Of a DNA stretch of 64,000 bases, positions 1-7,222 are shown in pieces; position 1 is the first letter of the stretch, and each line of letters starts with the position of its first letter. A model generated the notes under the pieces. The model saw nothing but the letters and a program-made list of their open reading frames with translations. It did not search any database and was not told the DNA's origin. The position numbers and the translations under genes are program-made. Location: assembly GCA_947631955.1 (NCBI GenBank), contig CANRNJ010000012.1, positions 1 to 64,000 on the forward strand. The letters are read 5' to 3'. The stretch is from an uncultured Lachnospiraceae bacterium. Lineage in GTDB: Bacteria; Bacillota; Clostridia; Lachnospirales; Lachnospiraceae.

Positions 1-19
1 TTTTGCCGTATTCGTTCAT
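1..19 (-). CDS. start of an unidentified ICE gene (partial)
   Basis: A minus-strand ATG at 19-17 is preceded by the ribosome-binding site AGGAGGG about 8 bases upstream. The frame reads MNEYGK and leaves the window. It follows the truncated coupling-protein gene by about 46 bases and is probably part of the same leftward operon. Six residues are too few to assign a family. Confidence 0.5.
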
Positions 20-65
20 GTGCATATCCCTCCTGCGTCAATGTATGTATTGATTACAGTTAAGA

Positions 66-584
66 TTATGCGCTCCAGCGCGCACTCCCGTACTCCTCGC
101 CTTTGCGGAACTTCTTGGCGTTTTTGCCTTTGAAATATACCGCAAATCTCATTCCGGCACCGAACACCGCTCCGAAAAGAAGGTCTTTCGGATGGAAGCT
201 GGGCAGGATAGTCCCGAATGCCGCTCCAAGATTGGCAAGGCTGCCCACCAGCTTATTAAAAAAGTCCGGTGCGGCTGTCATGCGGTACGCATAGGCCAGC
301 TTATCACCAAAATACCCGAAAAGCAGGTACGGGAACACTTTCAGCATAAGCTTCGTACCTCCTGCCCTGACAAACTGCTTTGCCGCCCTGGTAAGGAGCG
401 CATCAAACGGGTTTGCTTTCCCCTGCTTCGGAACGGCTTTCCCACTGAGACTTTTCCCAGCCCGCCGCTTTTGATATTTAGCGGTCTGATGCTCTGTGCC
501 TTTGCCTTTACTGCCGTGCTTATTCCAAGAATGTCCGGCAGAGTTCCCATGTCTGCCCGTAGCGGTCTGTTTTCCATTGCTCAT
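66..584 (-). CDS. VirD4/TraG-like coupling protein, N-terminal part only (truncated)
   Basis: The 172-residue product has a basic, low-complexity N-terminus (about 1-60), two hydrophobic stretches (about 80-100 and 115-150) and ends in KGEEYGSARW followed by Ser-Ala-stop. In VirD4-like proteins of Tn1549/CTn elements this segment is the membrane anchor and leads straight into the P-loop ATPase domain, with YGSARWG as the familiar junction. Here translation stops right there, so the ATPase needed to pump the relaxosome into the secretion channel is missing. The gene starts with an ATGA overlap on the stop of the upstream PcfB-like gene, the usual order for this module. It could be an inactivated gene or one broken by an insertion beyond position 66. 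The assignment rests on the N-terminal pattern and gene order. Confidence 0.6.
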   Translation of the reverse strand: MSNGKQTATGRHGNSAGHSWNKHGSKGKGTEHQTAKYQKRRAGKSLSGKAVPKQGKANPFDALLTRAAKQFVRAGGTKLMLKVFPYLLFGYFGDKLAYAYRMTAAPDFFNKLVGSLANLGAAFGTILPSFHPKDLLFGAVFGAGMRFAVYFKGKNAKKFRKGEEYGSARWSA

Positions 585-1063
585 AGGCTCTGCCCCCTGT
601 TCTTCTGTCTGGTCTTTTCCCTCTCGCGGTTCTTGTCCATTCCCATGCTGAGATCCTTGAATCTGCGCAGGACCTCCCTGAAGGGCGGACGCTCCCGCTT
701 CCTGCTGTTCTTTGCCACAAACTCCTTGAACGCCATCGTCATCGCATCCTGGTCCCTTGCCTTGAAGAAAACAAAATATTTCGGCGGATCACTCGTCTTA
801 ACTTTCTTGACCGCATAGTCGATATGGTACTTCTGCGCAATGCGGTCAAAGGACTTGATATTGCTCTCGTCCACCTCAATGTTTATTGCCCCGGCATTCT
901 GTTCCATCAGTTTTTTTAAGGACTGCTTTCCCTTTTTGAAACGTCCTGATTTCTGTTTCTGCGCATCAAGGAACATCTTCATGGCTTTCGCCAGCACGCC
1001 CCCGGTCAGCTTCCCCGTCCGTATGCAGAGGGATATGACTTTCTGGTTGACTTCTTCCTGCAT
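581..1063 (-). CDS. PcfB-like relaxosome accessory protein (DUF3801)
   Basis: This 160-residue, Lys/Arg-rich soluble protein resembles the PcfB/DUF3801 family. That family works beside the VirD4 coupling protein in Tn1549-like and pCF10-like transfer systems, linking the relaxase-DNA complex to the coupling protein. Recognisable features are the N-terminal segment (MQEEVNQKVISLCIRTGKLT), a central NIEVDESNIKSFDRIAQKY region and an FFKARDQDAMTMAFKEF stretch near residue 120. The start was placed at 1063 because AAAGGAG lies 7 bases upstream; an in-frame ATG 21 bases earlier lacks a good site. It is followed with a 4-base ATGA overlap by the coupling-protein gene, which supports translational coupling. 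Confidence 0.75.
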   Translation of the reverse strand: MQEEVNQKVISLCIRTGKLTGGVLAKAMKMFLDAQKQKSGRFKKGKQSLKKLMEQNAGAINIEVDESNIKSFDRIAQKYHIDYAVKKVKTSDPPKYFVFFKARDQDAMTMAFKEFVAKNSRKRERPPFREVLRRFKDLSMGMDKNREREKTRQKNRGQSL

Positions 1064-1137
1064 TTTCTTCTCCTTTCCGGGCATCAGCCCTGATATTCTG
1101 CGGCAGTGTCAGGGCGGCACCGCCAGCCTGTGTAAAT

Positions 1138-1329
1138 TCAGTTTTCGCATTGCCTTTTCCTCTTTTTTCTGTATTCTTTCGGTTTCGGGATCAATCCGTT
1201 TTTCCGCAGGATCGCATCGATCTCCGCATAAGTGCATGCATTGAGCTGTGCAAGGATACGGATATGTTTTTCCCCATAGCAGCCGTTGATCCGGTAACGG
1301 TAACAGATCTCGCTTTCTGACATCAGCAT
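1138..1329 (-). CDS. small ICE protein of unknown function
   Basis: A 63-residue, Cys-containing protein with a very basic tail (PKEYRKKRKRQC). No family is recognised. The chosen ATG at 1329 has AAAGGAG about 11 bases upstream. An earlier in-frame ATG at 1377 would overlap the previous stop codon and would translate through a 23-bp palindrome at 1351-1373, so it is less likely. It sits between an unknown 218-residue gene and the PcfB-like gene, all leftward, in the conserved replication-to-transfer stretch of the element. Confidence 0.5.
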   Translation of the reverse strand: MLMSESEICYRYRINGCYGEKHIRILAQLNACTYAEIDAILRKNGLIPKPKEYRKKRKRQCEN

Positions 1330-1350
1330 GGCTTCCAAATCTCCTTTCCA

Positions 1351-1373
1351 CTTCTGGACCGGCGGTCCAATAG
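1351..1373. repeat. ICE palindromic element, copy 1
   Basis: CTTCTGGACCGGCGGTCC continues to CAATAG. The core TGGACC-GGC-GGTCCA is a 6-bp perfect inverted repeat around three bases. It fills the gap between the stop of the 218-residue gene (1374) and the ribosome-binding site (1341-1347) of the next gene. Related copies are at 2046-2068 and 4739-4761. Confidence 0.7.
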
Positions 1374-2030
1374 TCATTCCAGCGAATAGATGGTATAAAA
1401 CTTCGCCTCAAACAACCCGTTTTTCCAGTGCATGTCATCAAGCAGGAGGCACTGGAACAGGACATTTCTGATCTGGGCAAGATGGAATATCCACTGATGC
1501 TTCTCCAGCGTGATAAAATCAGGCGTTTCCATACCCGCAAGGCTCTTTCTGTGTATAACGCACATTAGGTACAGTCCTCTTATGATGTGTTTTTCGGACA
1601 TCGGGAACGCATAGGTTTCTTTCCCCTGATACTGAAAACGGTATTGATCCAGATTTTCCTCCGGTATGGAGAAATAGCATGGGACCGTCTCTGCAAATAC
1701 TTTCCCGTCATATCCGGAAACGCACCGTTTGGCATATCCCATCGCATTCAGATAGCTGGCATTGCGCTCCATGGCATTATTCCGCCTTTGAAAAACAGTA
1801 TCACCAAGCAGCCGCTTTTCCGTATAAACATTATTCCTCGTCATACCGCTGGCAAGGCTCTCATACTCCGCCGTCCGTAAAAGATAGGACAGCACTTCTT
1901 TTAACTTTGACTCCGACCGGATCTCCCGCAGGCAGTCCGGCTCATATTCCATATGGTCAAACGCAAGCGGCGCACTGCCTTTCCTGATCTCTTTCCCGAT
2001 CAGCCTTCTTGTATCCCTTGTTGATTCCAT
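1374..2030 (-). CDS. ICE protein of unknown function
   Basis: A 218-residue, largely helical and charged protein with Cys residues in the middle and no signal peptide or membrane segment. I do not recognise the family. The start at 2030 is set by the site GGAGGG immediately upstream (GGAGGGAAAATG); a longer frame to 2108 would run through the palindromic element at 2046-2068 and has no ribosome-binding site. It lies between the DUF4379 zinc-ribbon gene and the small unknown gene, in the same direction. Its place in the operon suggests a role in element maintenance or transfer, but nothing in the sequence shows which. Confidence 0.55.
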   Translation of the reverse strand: MESTRDTRRLIGKEIRKGSAPLAFDHMEYEPDCLREIRSESKLKEVLSYLLRTAEYESLASGMTRNNVYTEKRLLGDTVFQRRNNAMERNASYLNAMGYAKRCVSGYDGKVFAETVPCYFSIPEENLDQYRFQYQGKETYAFPMSEKHIIRGLYLMCVIHRKSLAGMETPDFITLEKHQWIFHLAQIRNVLFQCLLLDDMHWKNGLFEAKFYTIYSLE

Positions 2031-2045
2031 TTTCCCTCCGTTCCG

Positions 2046-2068
2046 CTTCTGGACCGGCTGTCCAAAAG
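2046..2068. repeat. ICE palindromic element, copy 2
   Basis: CTTCTGGACCGGCTGTCC continues to AAAAG, followed by TCC. One arm base differs from copies 1 and 3, so the core pairs with a single mismatch. It lies immediately upstream of the ribosome-binding site of the 218-residue gene, as copy 1 does for the next gene. Confidence 0.7.
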
Positions 2069-2151
2069 TCCAAATATAAAACAAGAGCGGATATAAGATT
2101 TCTCTCATAGCCGCCCTTTGTGCTGCATGAATGGCTTTTCCATTCCTTCAT

Positions 2152-3363
2152 TTATCCGCTTATCCCCCGCATATCCCGCATGATATCCACATCGACATAC
2201 AAACCTGCCATGTCAAACACAGCCTGCAGCGCCTGGCACAAAGCCTCGTGGGAACCATACGAAAGCGTGATACAGATACAGTTGTCAAATTCCTCCGCCC
2301 CTGGCGGAAGTATACGGAACAGCTTAATCCCGGACTTCAGGCACAGCCAGTTCTTCGCATTCTCATACCGCCTTCTGCGCCCCTTATCCTGCGCCGGTCC
2401 GGAATACTCCACCGCTGCCCGCTGCTTCGGGAAATAAGCCTCCAATGCGATCCCGATCTCACTATCCGAGCCGAACCTGACCTCCGCACCGGCTTTTTGT
2501 GCATAATACTTAATCGCATTGGTCTTCAATGCCTGTTCTTCCCCTGCCCGGCAGACCGGACAACCGCTCCCCATGATCCGGTCGGATATTTTTGCCCGGA
2601 ACCGGTGCCCGAAGCTGTCTTTCCAGAACACCGCCTGCATGGAGGAAGCCCTGACCGTCTCCGGCAGTACGCCGCCGTTCCCGGAAACATCCCACTGCGC
2701 CGCCAGGAGCGGATACAGCGTTTTCAGATCGTTATGTCCCGGCTTTACCGCCCTGTCCTCGCAGGCCGGGCATTTCTGCCCTTTGACCCTGCTGTTGATG
2801 ACCGCCCGCCACTCATAGCCGCAGATGCGGCATCTCCACCAGACATTCTGCCTGGACTTCGGCCATACCATCGACGGTTTTAGGGGAGCGTTCGCTTCTC
2901 CCCATTCTGCCGCCAGATCCGGGTGACGGGTGTCAAGGTCGTTGATCCCCGCCGTCAGCCTTTCCCCGGCGCAGACCGGGCAGCCATGCCCGTCCGTCCT
3001 GTCCGCGATCTTCGCCTGCCACTCCTGCCCGCAGCTCCTGCAGCGCCACCAGACTTTTCTGTTCGCCTTTACCGCCACATCTGACGGAGCAAGCGGATCG
3101 TTCTTCTGCGACCACTCCGCCGCAAGCTCCGGAAAAGCTGTGGCAAGGTCATTGAAGCCGTGCAGGATCCTGTTGCCGGAACAGAACGGGCAGCCGCTTC
3201 CGTTTCCCCTGTTCTTGACAGTGGCAGTCCACTCATGCCCGCATTTCCCACGCCATCTGACCTTCCGGTTGGAGCCGTAGGATACCTTGTCAGGCACAAC
3301 CCCTCCTTCCGGCTCTGCCCATTCCGGCACCAGTTCGGGATGCGCCTGCGCAAATGAGATCAT
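2152..3363 (-). CDS. DUF4379 zinc-ribbon repeat protein with nuclease-like C-terminus
   Basis: The 403-residue product has four DUF4379-type (treble-clef) repeats of about 70 residues, each with the signature P-E-L-A-A-E-W, W-W-R-C-x-x-C-G-x-E-W and C-P-x-C. Zinc-ligand pairs are visible at C108/C111 with C128/C131 and C178/C181 with C198/C201. Repeat 1 keeps only part of the first pair (C41, with C58/C61), and repeat 4 has lost it (FWKDSFGHRF) but keeps C268/C271. The C-terminal 120 residues contain E308, an AVEYSG segment (E319) and KSGIKLFRI, the layout of Vsr/PD-(D/E)XK-like endonuclease folds. It probably binds and may cut DNA. The start at 3363 has GGAGG 7 bases upstream and an ATGA overlap with the previous gene. 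Its substrate is unknown. Confidence 0.7.
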   Translation of the reverse strand: MISFAQAHPELVPEWAEPEGGVVPDKVSYGSNRKVRWRGKCGHEWTATVKNRGNGSGCPFCSGNRILHGFNDLATAFPELAAEWSQKNDPLAPSDVAVKANRKVWWRCRSCGQEWQAKIADRTDGHGCPVCAGERLTAGINDLDTRHPDLAAEWGEANAPLKPSMVWPKSRQNVWWRCRICGYEWRAVINSRVKGQKCPACEDRAVKPGHNDLKTLYPLLAAQWDVSGNGGVLPETVRASSMQAVFWKDSFGHRFRAKISDRIMGSGCPVCRAGEEQALKTNAIKYYAQKAGAEVRFGSDSEIGIALEAYFPKQRAAVEYSGPAQDKGRRRRYENAKNWLCLKSGIKLFRILPPGAEEFDNCICITLSYGSHEALCQALQAVFDMAGLYVDVDIMRDMRGISG

Positions 3364-3932
3364 GCTCTCTCCTCCCTGGTCTGCTCCCATAGATCATACA
3401 GCCTGTCCCAAAAGTTTTCGGAAACGATATGGATCTCCCCATTCCCGCAGAACCTCGCCTCGTCCTGCCCATACTTCCATAATGCCTGCAGTTCCTCACG
3501 GTGATCGTGCGGATCCTTAACTTCCCCGCAGTAATCTTCATAAAGCCCTTTCAGGGAGAGAATGGAATACTTTATCTCCTCCTTGCACTCGTCCCGCTGC
3601 TCCCCGTCCAGTTCACCGGTAAGCAGATCAAGGTTGACATCAACTGTATTCAGAGCGTCAAATGCTTCCTCAAGATCATATCCCCATTCCGTCAGGAACC
3701 TGACAAAACCCATGCCGTCAGGCTCATCAAAGCCATGCCTGTCATACCATGCACAGGCAAGGTCGCACTCGTCGGAGCCGCTCCGCGCATCCCCGCAGGC
3801 AAGATCTCCCGCAAATATCTCAAACAGCTCCTCAAACCCAAGTCCTCCGGATACGGCTTTCCGCCGGAGATATTCAAAATCCTTCGGATACATCCGAAGC
3901 CTCAGTGTCACTTCCATTTTTTCCTTTTCCAT
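3360..3932 (-). CDS. conserved ICE accessory protein, unknown function
   Basis: A 190-residue, strongly acidic protein rich in Asp, Glu and Tyr. Its N-terminus (EVTLRLRMYPKDFEYLRRKA) resembles the strand-helix opening of ribbon-helix-helix proteins, but the rest is a longer helical region with no motif I recognise. GGAGGG lies about 9 bases before the ATG. The gene is 14 bases downstream of rep and overlaps the DUF4379 gene by an ATGA, so the three are probably translated as a unit. A role in replication control or partition is possible from context only. Confidence 0.55.
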   Translation of the reverse strand: MEKEKMEVTLRLRMYPKDFEYLRRKAVSGGLGFEELFEIFAGDLACGDARSGSDECDLACAWYDRHGFDEPDGMGFVRFLTEWGYDLEEAFDALNTVDVNLDLLTGELDGEQRDECKEEIKYSILSLKGLYEDYCGEVKDPHDHREELQALWKYGQDEARFCGNGEIHIVSENFWDRLYDLWEQTREERA

Positions 3933-3946
3933 AGCCTTTCCCTCCG

Positions 3947-5209
3947 TTATCTGATCCCTTTTTCTTCCCAGCCTCCGCCGTACATATCGTAGTTGACCTG
4001 CGACTGGATCGACAGGTCCATCTCGTCCTTGGCGTTATAAAGCGCCGTGATAAGGTATGCCCGCAGATTACGTATCTTCGTGCAGTTGTTTTCCATCCGG
4101 TCAAGGACATGCTGTAACAGCCCGTAGTCCATTTTTAAGAGCCTGCTCTTTACGACCTCGTATGGATATTTCCTGCCGTTTACCCTCTCATACCCGTCCG
4201 GCGGATCGGTGGCAGCGATATCTGCAATAATGTTTATGATCCCGTCAATGACATCCATCCGGTTATGGTAATGGCTGTCACGGCTTAAGCTGTCATACTC
4301 CACCTGCTCCCGCAGCAGCCTGATGTACCCGTCCCTGTCCGTCTGTCCCTCCGGCGGCTTTCCCGCCGTAATACGGATCGGTCTTGTGCAGTCAGCGGGG
4401 ACGGGCACCCCATCGTTTCCTTCCTCAAGCCTGCCATTGACAGACCGGACTGGACTGTAATCTCCCACGGTAATCCCTGCTGTATTCTTTCGGATAGTCT
4501 CCGAAGTATTCTCTGTATTTGTCCCAACATCCGGTGCAGGATATCCTGCGGGATTCTGCAGGAGGTCGGTACGCTCTTTTGCAGGATATGTTACAGGATT
4601 CTGCAGGAGGTCATACATTTCTCTGCAGGAGGTCCTGCAAAATTTTGTACCACCCCCTGTTAAATCTTCCGAAGAAGATATTTTGCCGGATTCCAGCGGC
4701 TCCCTGGCTGGGAAAGTGCCCTGCTCCCTTTCCCCGGACTTTTGGACCGCCGGTCCAGAAGTTTCCGCCACAATGTTGTCATAGGAGATCTCTCCAATTT
4801 TTGCCGGATCTATCGCAATATACATGACGTTGGGGATCTTTACCCCGCTTTCCAGGACAATGTCCCGGAACACTTTTTTGATCAGTCCAAGGGTTTCCAG
4901 ACGGTCAAGCGAAGCCTTTATGGTGCGCTTTGATTCCCCGTACTGGTTCGCATACTGCTCATACGTTTTCTGTAGCAGGTCGCCCTTAAATTTCCGGCGC
5001 AGTCCGATCACCTGTCCGGTAGCCTCATCGCGCACCTCAACCGGACGGTACCAGTACACGATATCCGACAGCAGGGTGACGGCAAGATGGTCCGGCCTGC
5101 CGTTGTCCCGCAGTATCTCTTTATACCACCTCGGCGGGGTGACGTTGCCCGTTATCCTTATCCTCCCCATTGCATCCACGGCAGCGCTGCCGCTGGAAAG
5201 AATCCCCAT
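3947..5209 (-). CDS. replication initiator (RepA-like, DUF6017-type C-terminus)
   Basis: This 420-residue protein has the architecture of Rep proteins of Tn1549-like elements. The N-terminal region (about 20-135) includes NVTPPRWYKEIL and a winged-helix-like segment (SKRTIKASLDRLETLGLIKK). A variable linker follows at about 140-290, then a conserved C-terminal domain (about 295-400) with EQVEYDSLSRD and NLRAYLITALYNAKDEM, as in DUF6017. Such proteins start replication of the excised circle. The gene begins 7 bases after the parB stop with AAGGGGG as ribosome-binding site. Short repeats at 22-23 bp spacing fall inside the linker-coding region, where RepA_N-type plasmids keep their origin. A palindromic element also lies in the frame (residues about 150-157). 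Confidence 0.75.
   Translation of the reverse strand: MGILSSGSAAVDAMGRIRITGNVTPPRWYKEILRDNGRPDHLAVTLLSDIVYWYRPVEVRDEATGQVIGLRRKFKGDLLQKTYEQYANQYGESKRTIKASLDRLETLGLIKKVFRDIVLESGVKIPNVMYIAIDPAKIGEISYDNIVAETSGPAVQKSGEREQGTFPAREPLESGKISSSEDLTGGGTKFCRTSCREMYDLLQNPVTYPAKERTDLLQNPAGYPAPDVGTNTENTSETIRKNTAGITVGDYSPVRSVNGRLEEGNDGVPVPADCTRPIRITAGKPPEGQTDRDGYIRLLREQVEYDSLSRDSHYHNRMDVIDGIINIIADIAATDPPDGYERVNGRKYPYEVVKSRLLKMDYGLLQHVLDRMENNCTKIRNLRAYLITALYNAKDEMDLSIQSQVNYDMYGGGWEEKGIR
4535..4645. repeat. iteron-like array inside rep (candidate oriV)
   Basis: TGCAGGA occurs at 4535, 4557, 4580, 4602 and 4624 (spacings 22, 23, 22, 22). Units alternate between TGCAGGATAT and TGCAGGAGGTC types; the last unit continues as TGCAGGAGGTCCTGCA, itself an inverted repeat. 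Two 33-bp longer copies (4535-4567 and 4580-4612) differ only at the six positions 4545-4550 versus 4590-4595. The array codes for rep residues about 188-225 in the unconserved linker. Roughly two helical turns per repeat fits binding by an initiator. Confidence 0.6.
4739..4761. repeat. ICE palindromic element, copy 3 (inside rep)
   Basis: CTTTTGGACCGCCGGTCC continues to AGAAG. This is the same element as copies 1 and 2 in the opposite orientation, with an intact 6-bp inverted repeat TGGACC/GGTCCA. It lies in frame in the rep linker. Because the core is palindromic, either orientation encodes a similar peptide (G-P-x-V-Q-K). Confidence 0.7.
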
Positions 5210-5215
5210 AGCTGT

Positions 5216-6076
5216 CTACCCCCTTTTTCCCTTCCACTCATCAAGGATCCTGATGATCTCTTCCTCTATCTCTTCGGCTGACATATCATCCGGAAAGTAT
5301 TCCGAAAGCTTCTCTCCCTTAAACGTGACTTTCCTCGGTTTCGGTTTCCCCATCGTCAGTATCTCGGACAGCAGCGCCTTCGTAAGCTCCTTCGCCTGCG
5401 AATACCCTTTTACCTTTTCCGCCTGTGCCGGAGCGATCACAACTCCGGCGGACCGGATGATCTCCTCCACCCATCCCTGCTCCTTTTCTTTCAGATAGGA
5501 CAGTTCCACCCCGGAGCGGATGGGCAGCTTCTTTTCATCTACAAACCCAAGCAGCGCTTCCGAAAGCCTTGACAGGCAGATATATCTCTGTACCGTCCTG
5601 GCGCTTTCCCCGGCGGCTTCCCCGATCTCCTCAAAGGTATTCCCGCCTGCGCTGCCCTGGTGCTTCATGGCGTCATATTTCATGCGGTAGGCGTGTGCCT
5701 TCTCGCTGGGCAGGATATCCTCCCTCTGGATATTCGTATCCACCATGGCGACCACAGCTTCATCATCCGTATATTTTTTGATCAGCACAGGCATTGTCGA
5801 AAGTCCCACAAGCTCACAGGCCCTTTTGCGCCTGTGCCCGGCGATGATCTCATAGCCGCCCTCCGGCCTCGGACGGACGATCCCCGGCATCAGTACGCCG
5901 TACTGCCTGACGCTCTCCACTGTTTCTTCCATCTTTTCATCATCCAGCACCCGGAACGGATGCCCTTTGAACTCATGCAGGTCGGACAGGGGGACTTCCG
6001 TCACCGCGCTGTCGTCTCCCCCGATGATATCCGCAAAGGAGTTGATCTTGATCTTTCCCGCTATGCTCCTACTCAT
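5216..6076 (-). CDS. parB: ParB-family partition protein
   Basis: A 286-residue ParB. The N-terminal ParB/Srx domain contains GHPFRVLDDEKMEETVESVRQYG, the GYEIIAGHRR motif (the GERR-like nucleotide-binding box) and DTNIQREDILPSEKAHAYRM, followed by a helix-turn-helix region (TFEEIGEAAGESARTVQRYI) for the centromere site. It ensures inheritance of the excised element together with ParA. The ATG at 6076 has AAAGGAGG 9 bases upstream and overlaps the parA stop by 8 bases; a TTG six bases earlier is too close to that site. No parS sequence was identified with confidence. Confidence 0.9.
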   Translation of the reverse strand: MSRSIAGKIKINSFADIIGGDDSAVTEVPLSDLHEFKGHPFRVLDDEKMEETVESVRQYGVLMPGIVRPRPEGGYEIIAGHRRKRACELVGLSTMPVLIKKYTDDEAVVAMVDTNIQREDILPSEKAHAYRMKYDAMKHQGSAGGNTFEEIGEAAGESARTVQRYICLSRLSEALLGFVDEKKLPIRSGVELSYLKEKEQGWVEEIIRSAGVVIAPAQAEKVKGYSQAKELTKALLSEILTMGKPKPRKVTFKGEKLSEYFPDDMSAEEIEEEIIRILDEWKGKRG

Positions 6077-6851
6077 CGCCAAGCACCTCCTTTGTCAGCG
6101 CGGTGTATGCTTCCGCAACCTTTCCCTTTGGATCGTGCCGGTAGATGCTCACGCCGATGGCGGAAATCTCCGCCGCACGGACGGAAAGCGGGATATGGTT
6201 TTGAAAGAACCTTACCTGTGAGCCGTATCCTTCTTCCAGAAGCTGCACGATCTCCTTTGCGTAATTCGTCCTTCCGTCCACCATGGTCATCAGGATGCCC
6301 TCGATCTCCAGCTTCGGGTTGATCTGCCGCTTTACCCGCCGTATCGTCTTAATGAGCTGCTCCAGTCCCTTTGCGGGAAGATATGCCGCCTGCACGGGTA
6401 TCAGTACGCTGTCCGCCGCAGCAAGCGCATTGACGGTTATCATACCGAGGGACGGCTGGCAGTCGATCAGAATGTAGCTGTATTCCGCCCGGAGCTGTTC
6501 CAGATACTCTTTCATGACCAGTTCCCGGCTCATGACGTTCACAAGGGATACTTCCAGTCCCGAAAGCTCGATATTTCCCGGCATCAGGTCTATCCCTTCC
6601 GCATGGTGCAGGATCCCCTCCTGCGGCTCCGGCTCCTCATCATTTATGATCTTCCCCAAAACCGTCGCCAGCGTATATTCCATGGCGTCCGGCTCACCGT
6701 ATCCGAGGCTTGCCGTCAGCGAACCCTGTGCGTCCGCATCTATGAGCAGCACCCTTTTTCCTGCTTTCGCAAGCCCTATCCCTAAATTTCCTGCGGTTGT
6801 GGTCTTTGCCACGCCGCCTTTCTGATTTGCTATCGCGATGATCTTACACAT
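6069..6851 (-). CDS. parA: ParA-family partition ATPase
   Basis: A 260-residue deviant Walker-A ATPase. The P-loop KGGVAKTTT is at residues 11-19, with signature Lys11 and Lys16. The A' motif (LLIDADAQGSLT) follows near residue 36 and the Walker B region (YILIDCQPSLG) near residue 125. It is a short ParA (MinD/Soj-like) without an N-terminal DNA-binding domain, so autoregulation, if any, would rely on ParB or another protein. It partitions the element's circular form with ParB, whose gene overlaps it. It is followed by rep, giving the par-rep order common in Tn1549-like elements. Confidence 0.92.
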   Translation of the reverse strand: MCKIIAIANQKGGVAKTTTAGNLGIGLAKAGKRVLLIDADAQGSLTASLGYGEPDAMEYTLATVLGKIINDEEPEPQEGILHHAEGIDLMPGNIELSGLEVSLVNVMSRELVMKEYLEQLRAEYSYILIDCQPSLGMITVNALAAADSVLIPVQAAYLPAKGLEQLIKTIRRVKRQINPKLEIEGILMTMVDGRTNYAKEIVQLLEEGYGSQVRFFQNHIPLSVRAAEISAIGVSIYRHDPKGKVAEAYTALTKEVLGDE

Positions 6852-6867
6852 AAGCTTTCCTCCTGTA

Positions 6868-7104
6868 TCACTGATTGTTTACGTTATGGTTTTTCTTCTT
6901 CTTTTTCTCCGCTTTTAAGTCGCGGAAGGAGGCGAACTCCCGAAGCCTCGGTCCGTCCCCGCTGTTCCTCTTGATTCCCGAACTGCTCATCAGCACCAGT
7001 CCTTTTTCCTTCCCCACTGCTTCCATCGCCCGCTTGATCTGGTATGAGTCGTCAGCCTGTACCCTGACCTGCACCATACCGGGGCGGTATCTGTTTTCCT
7101 TCAT
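6868..7104 (-). CDS. small basic ICE protein, unknown function
   Basis: A 78-residue basic protein whose N-terminal half (YRPGMVQVRVQADDSYQIKRAM) could form a strand plus helix; the tail is lysine-rich. No family was recognised. The ATG at 7104 has GGAGG 7 bases upstream; the GTG just before it is too close. It precedes parA by 16 bases and follows a 21-codon micro-ORF whose stop codon abuts its ribosome-binding site. A DNA-binding or regulatory role is plausible but not shown. Confidence 0.5.
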   Translation of the reverse strand: MKENRYRPGMVQVRVQADDSYQIKRAMEAVGKEKGLVLMSSSGIKRNSGDGPRLREFASFRDLKAEKKKKKNHNVNNQ

Positions 7105-7116
7105 CACTGATCCTCC

Positions 7117-7182
7117 TTACGGCGATTTATTCTTGAGTAGGCTTATGTGTACTTCCATTTGCACTGTCGCTGATCCTGGCAT
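7117..7182 (-). CDS. 21-residue micro-ORF at the head of the par-rep operon
   Basis: ATG at 7182 follows AAGGAGG with good spacing. The peptide begins MPGSATVQ and ends LLKNKSP, and its TAA merges into the ribosome-binding site (GTAAGGAGG) of the next gene. This arrangement fits a leader peptide or a translationally coupled micro-gene. It is the first reading frame after the hairpin near the element end. Confidence 0.45.
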   Translation of the reverse strand: MPGSATVQMEVHISLLKNKSP

Positions 7183-7222
7183 CGCTTTTTCCTCCTTCCC
7201 ATGGGGTTTTTCACCATAACAG

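Noticed and set aside
1-65. Group II intron inserted in the coupling-protein gene
   Set aside because: A GTGCGC-like start and small stem near position 75-90 hinted at it, but only 65 bases follow, and an ordinary ribosome-binding site and ATG begin there; no intron domain can be confirmed.
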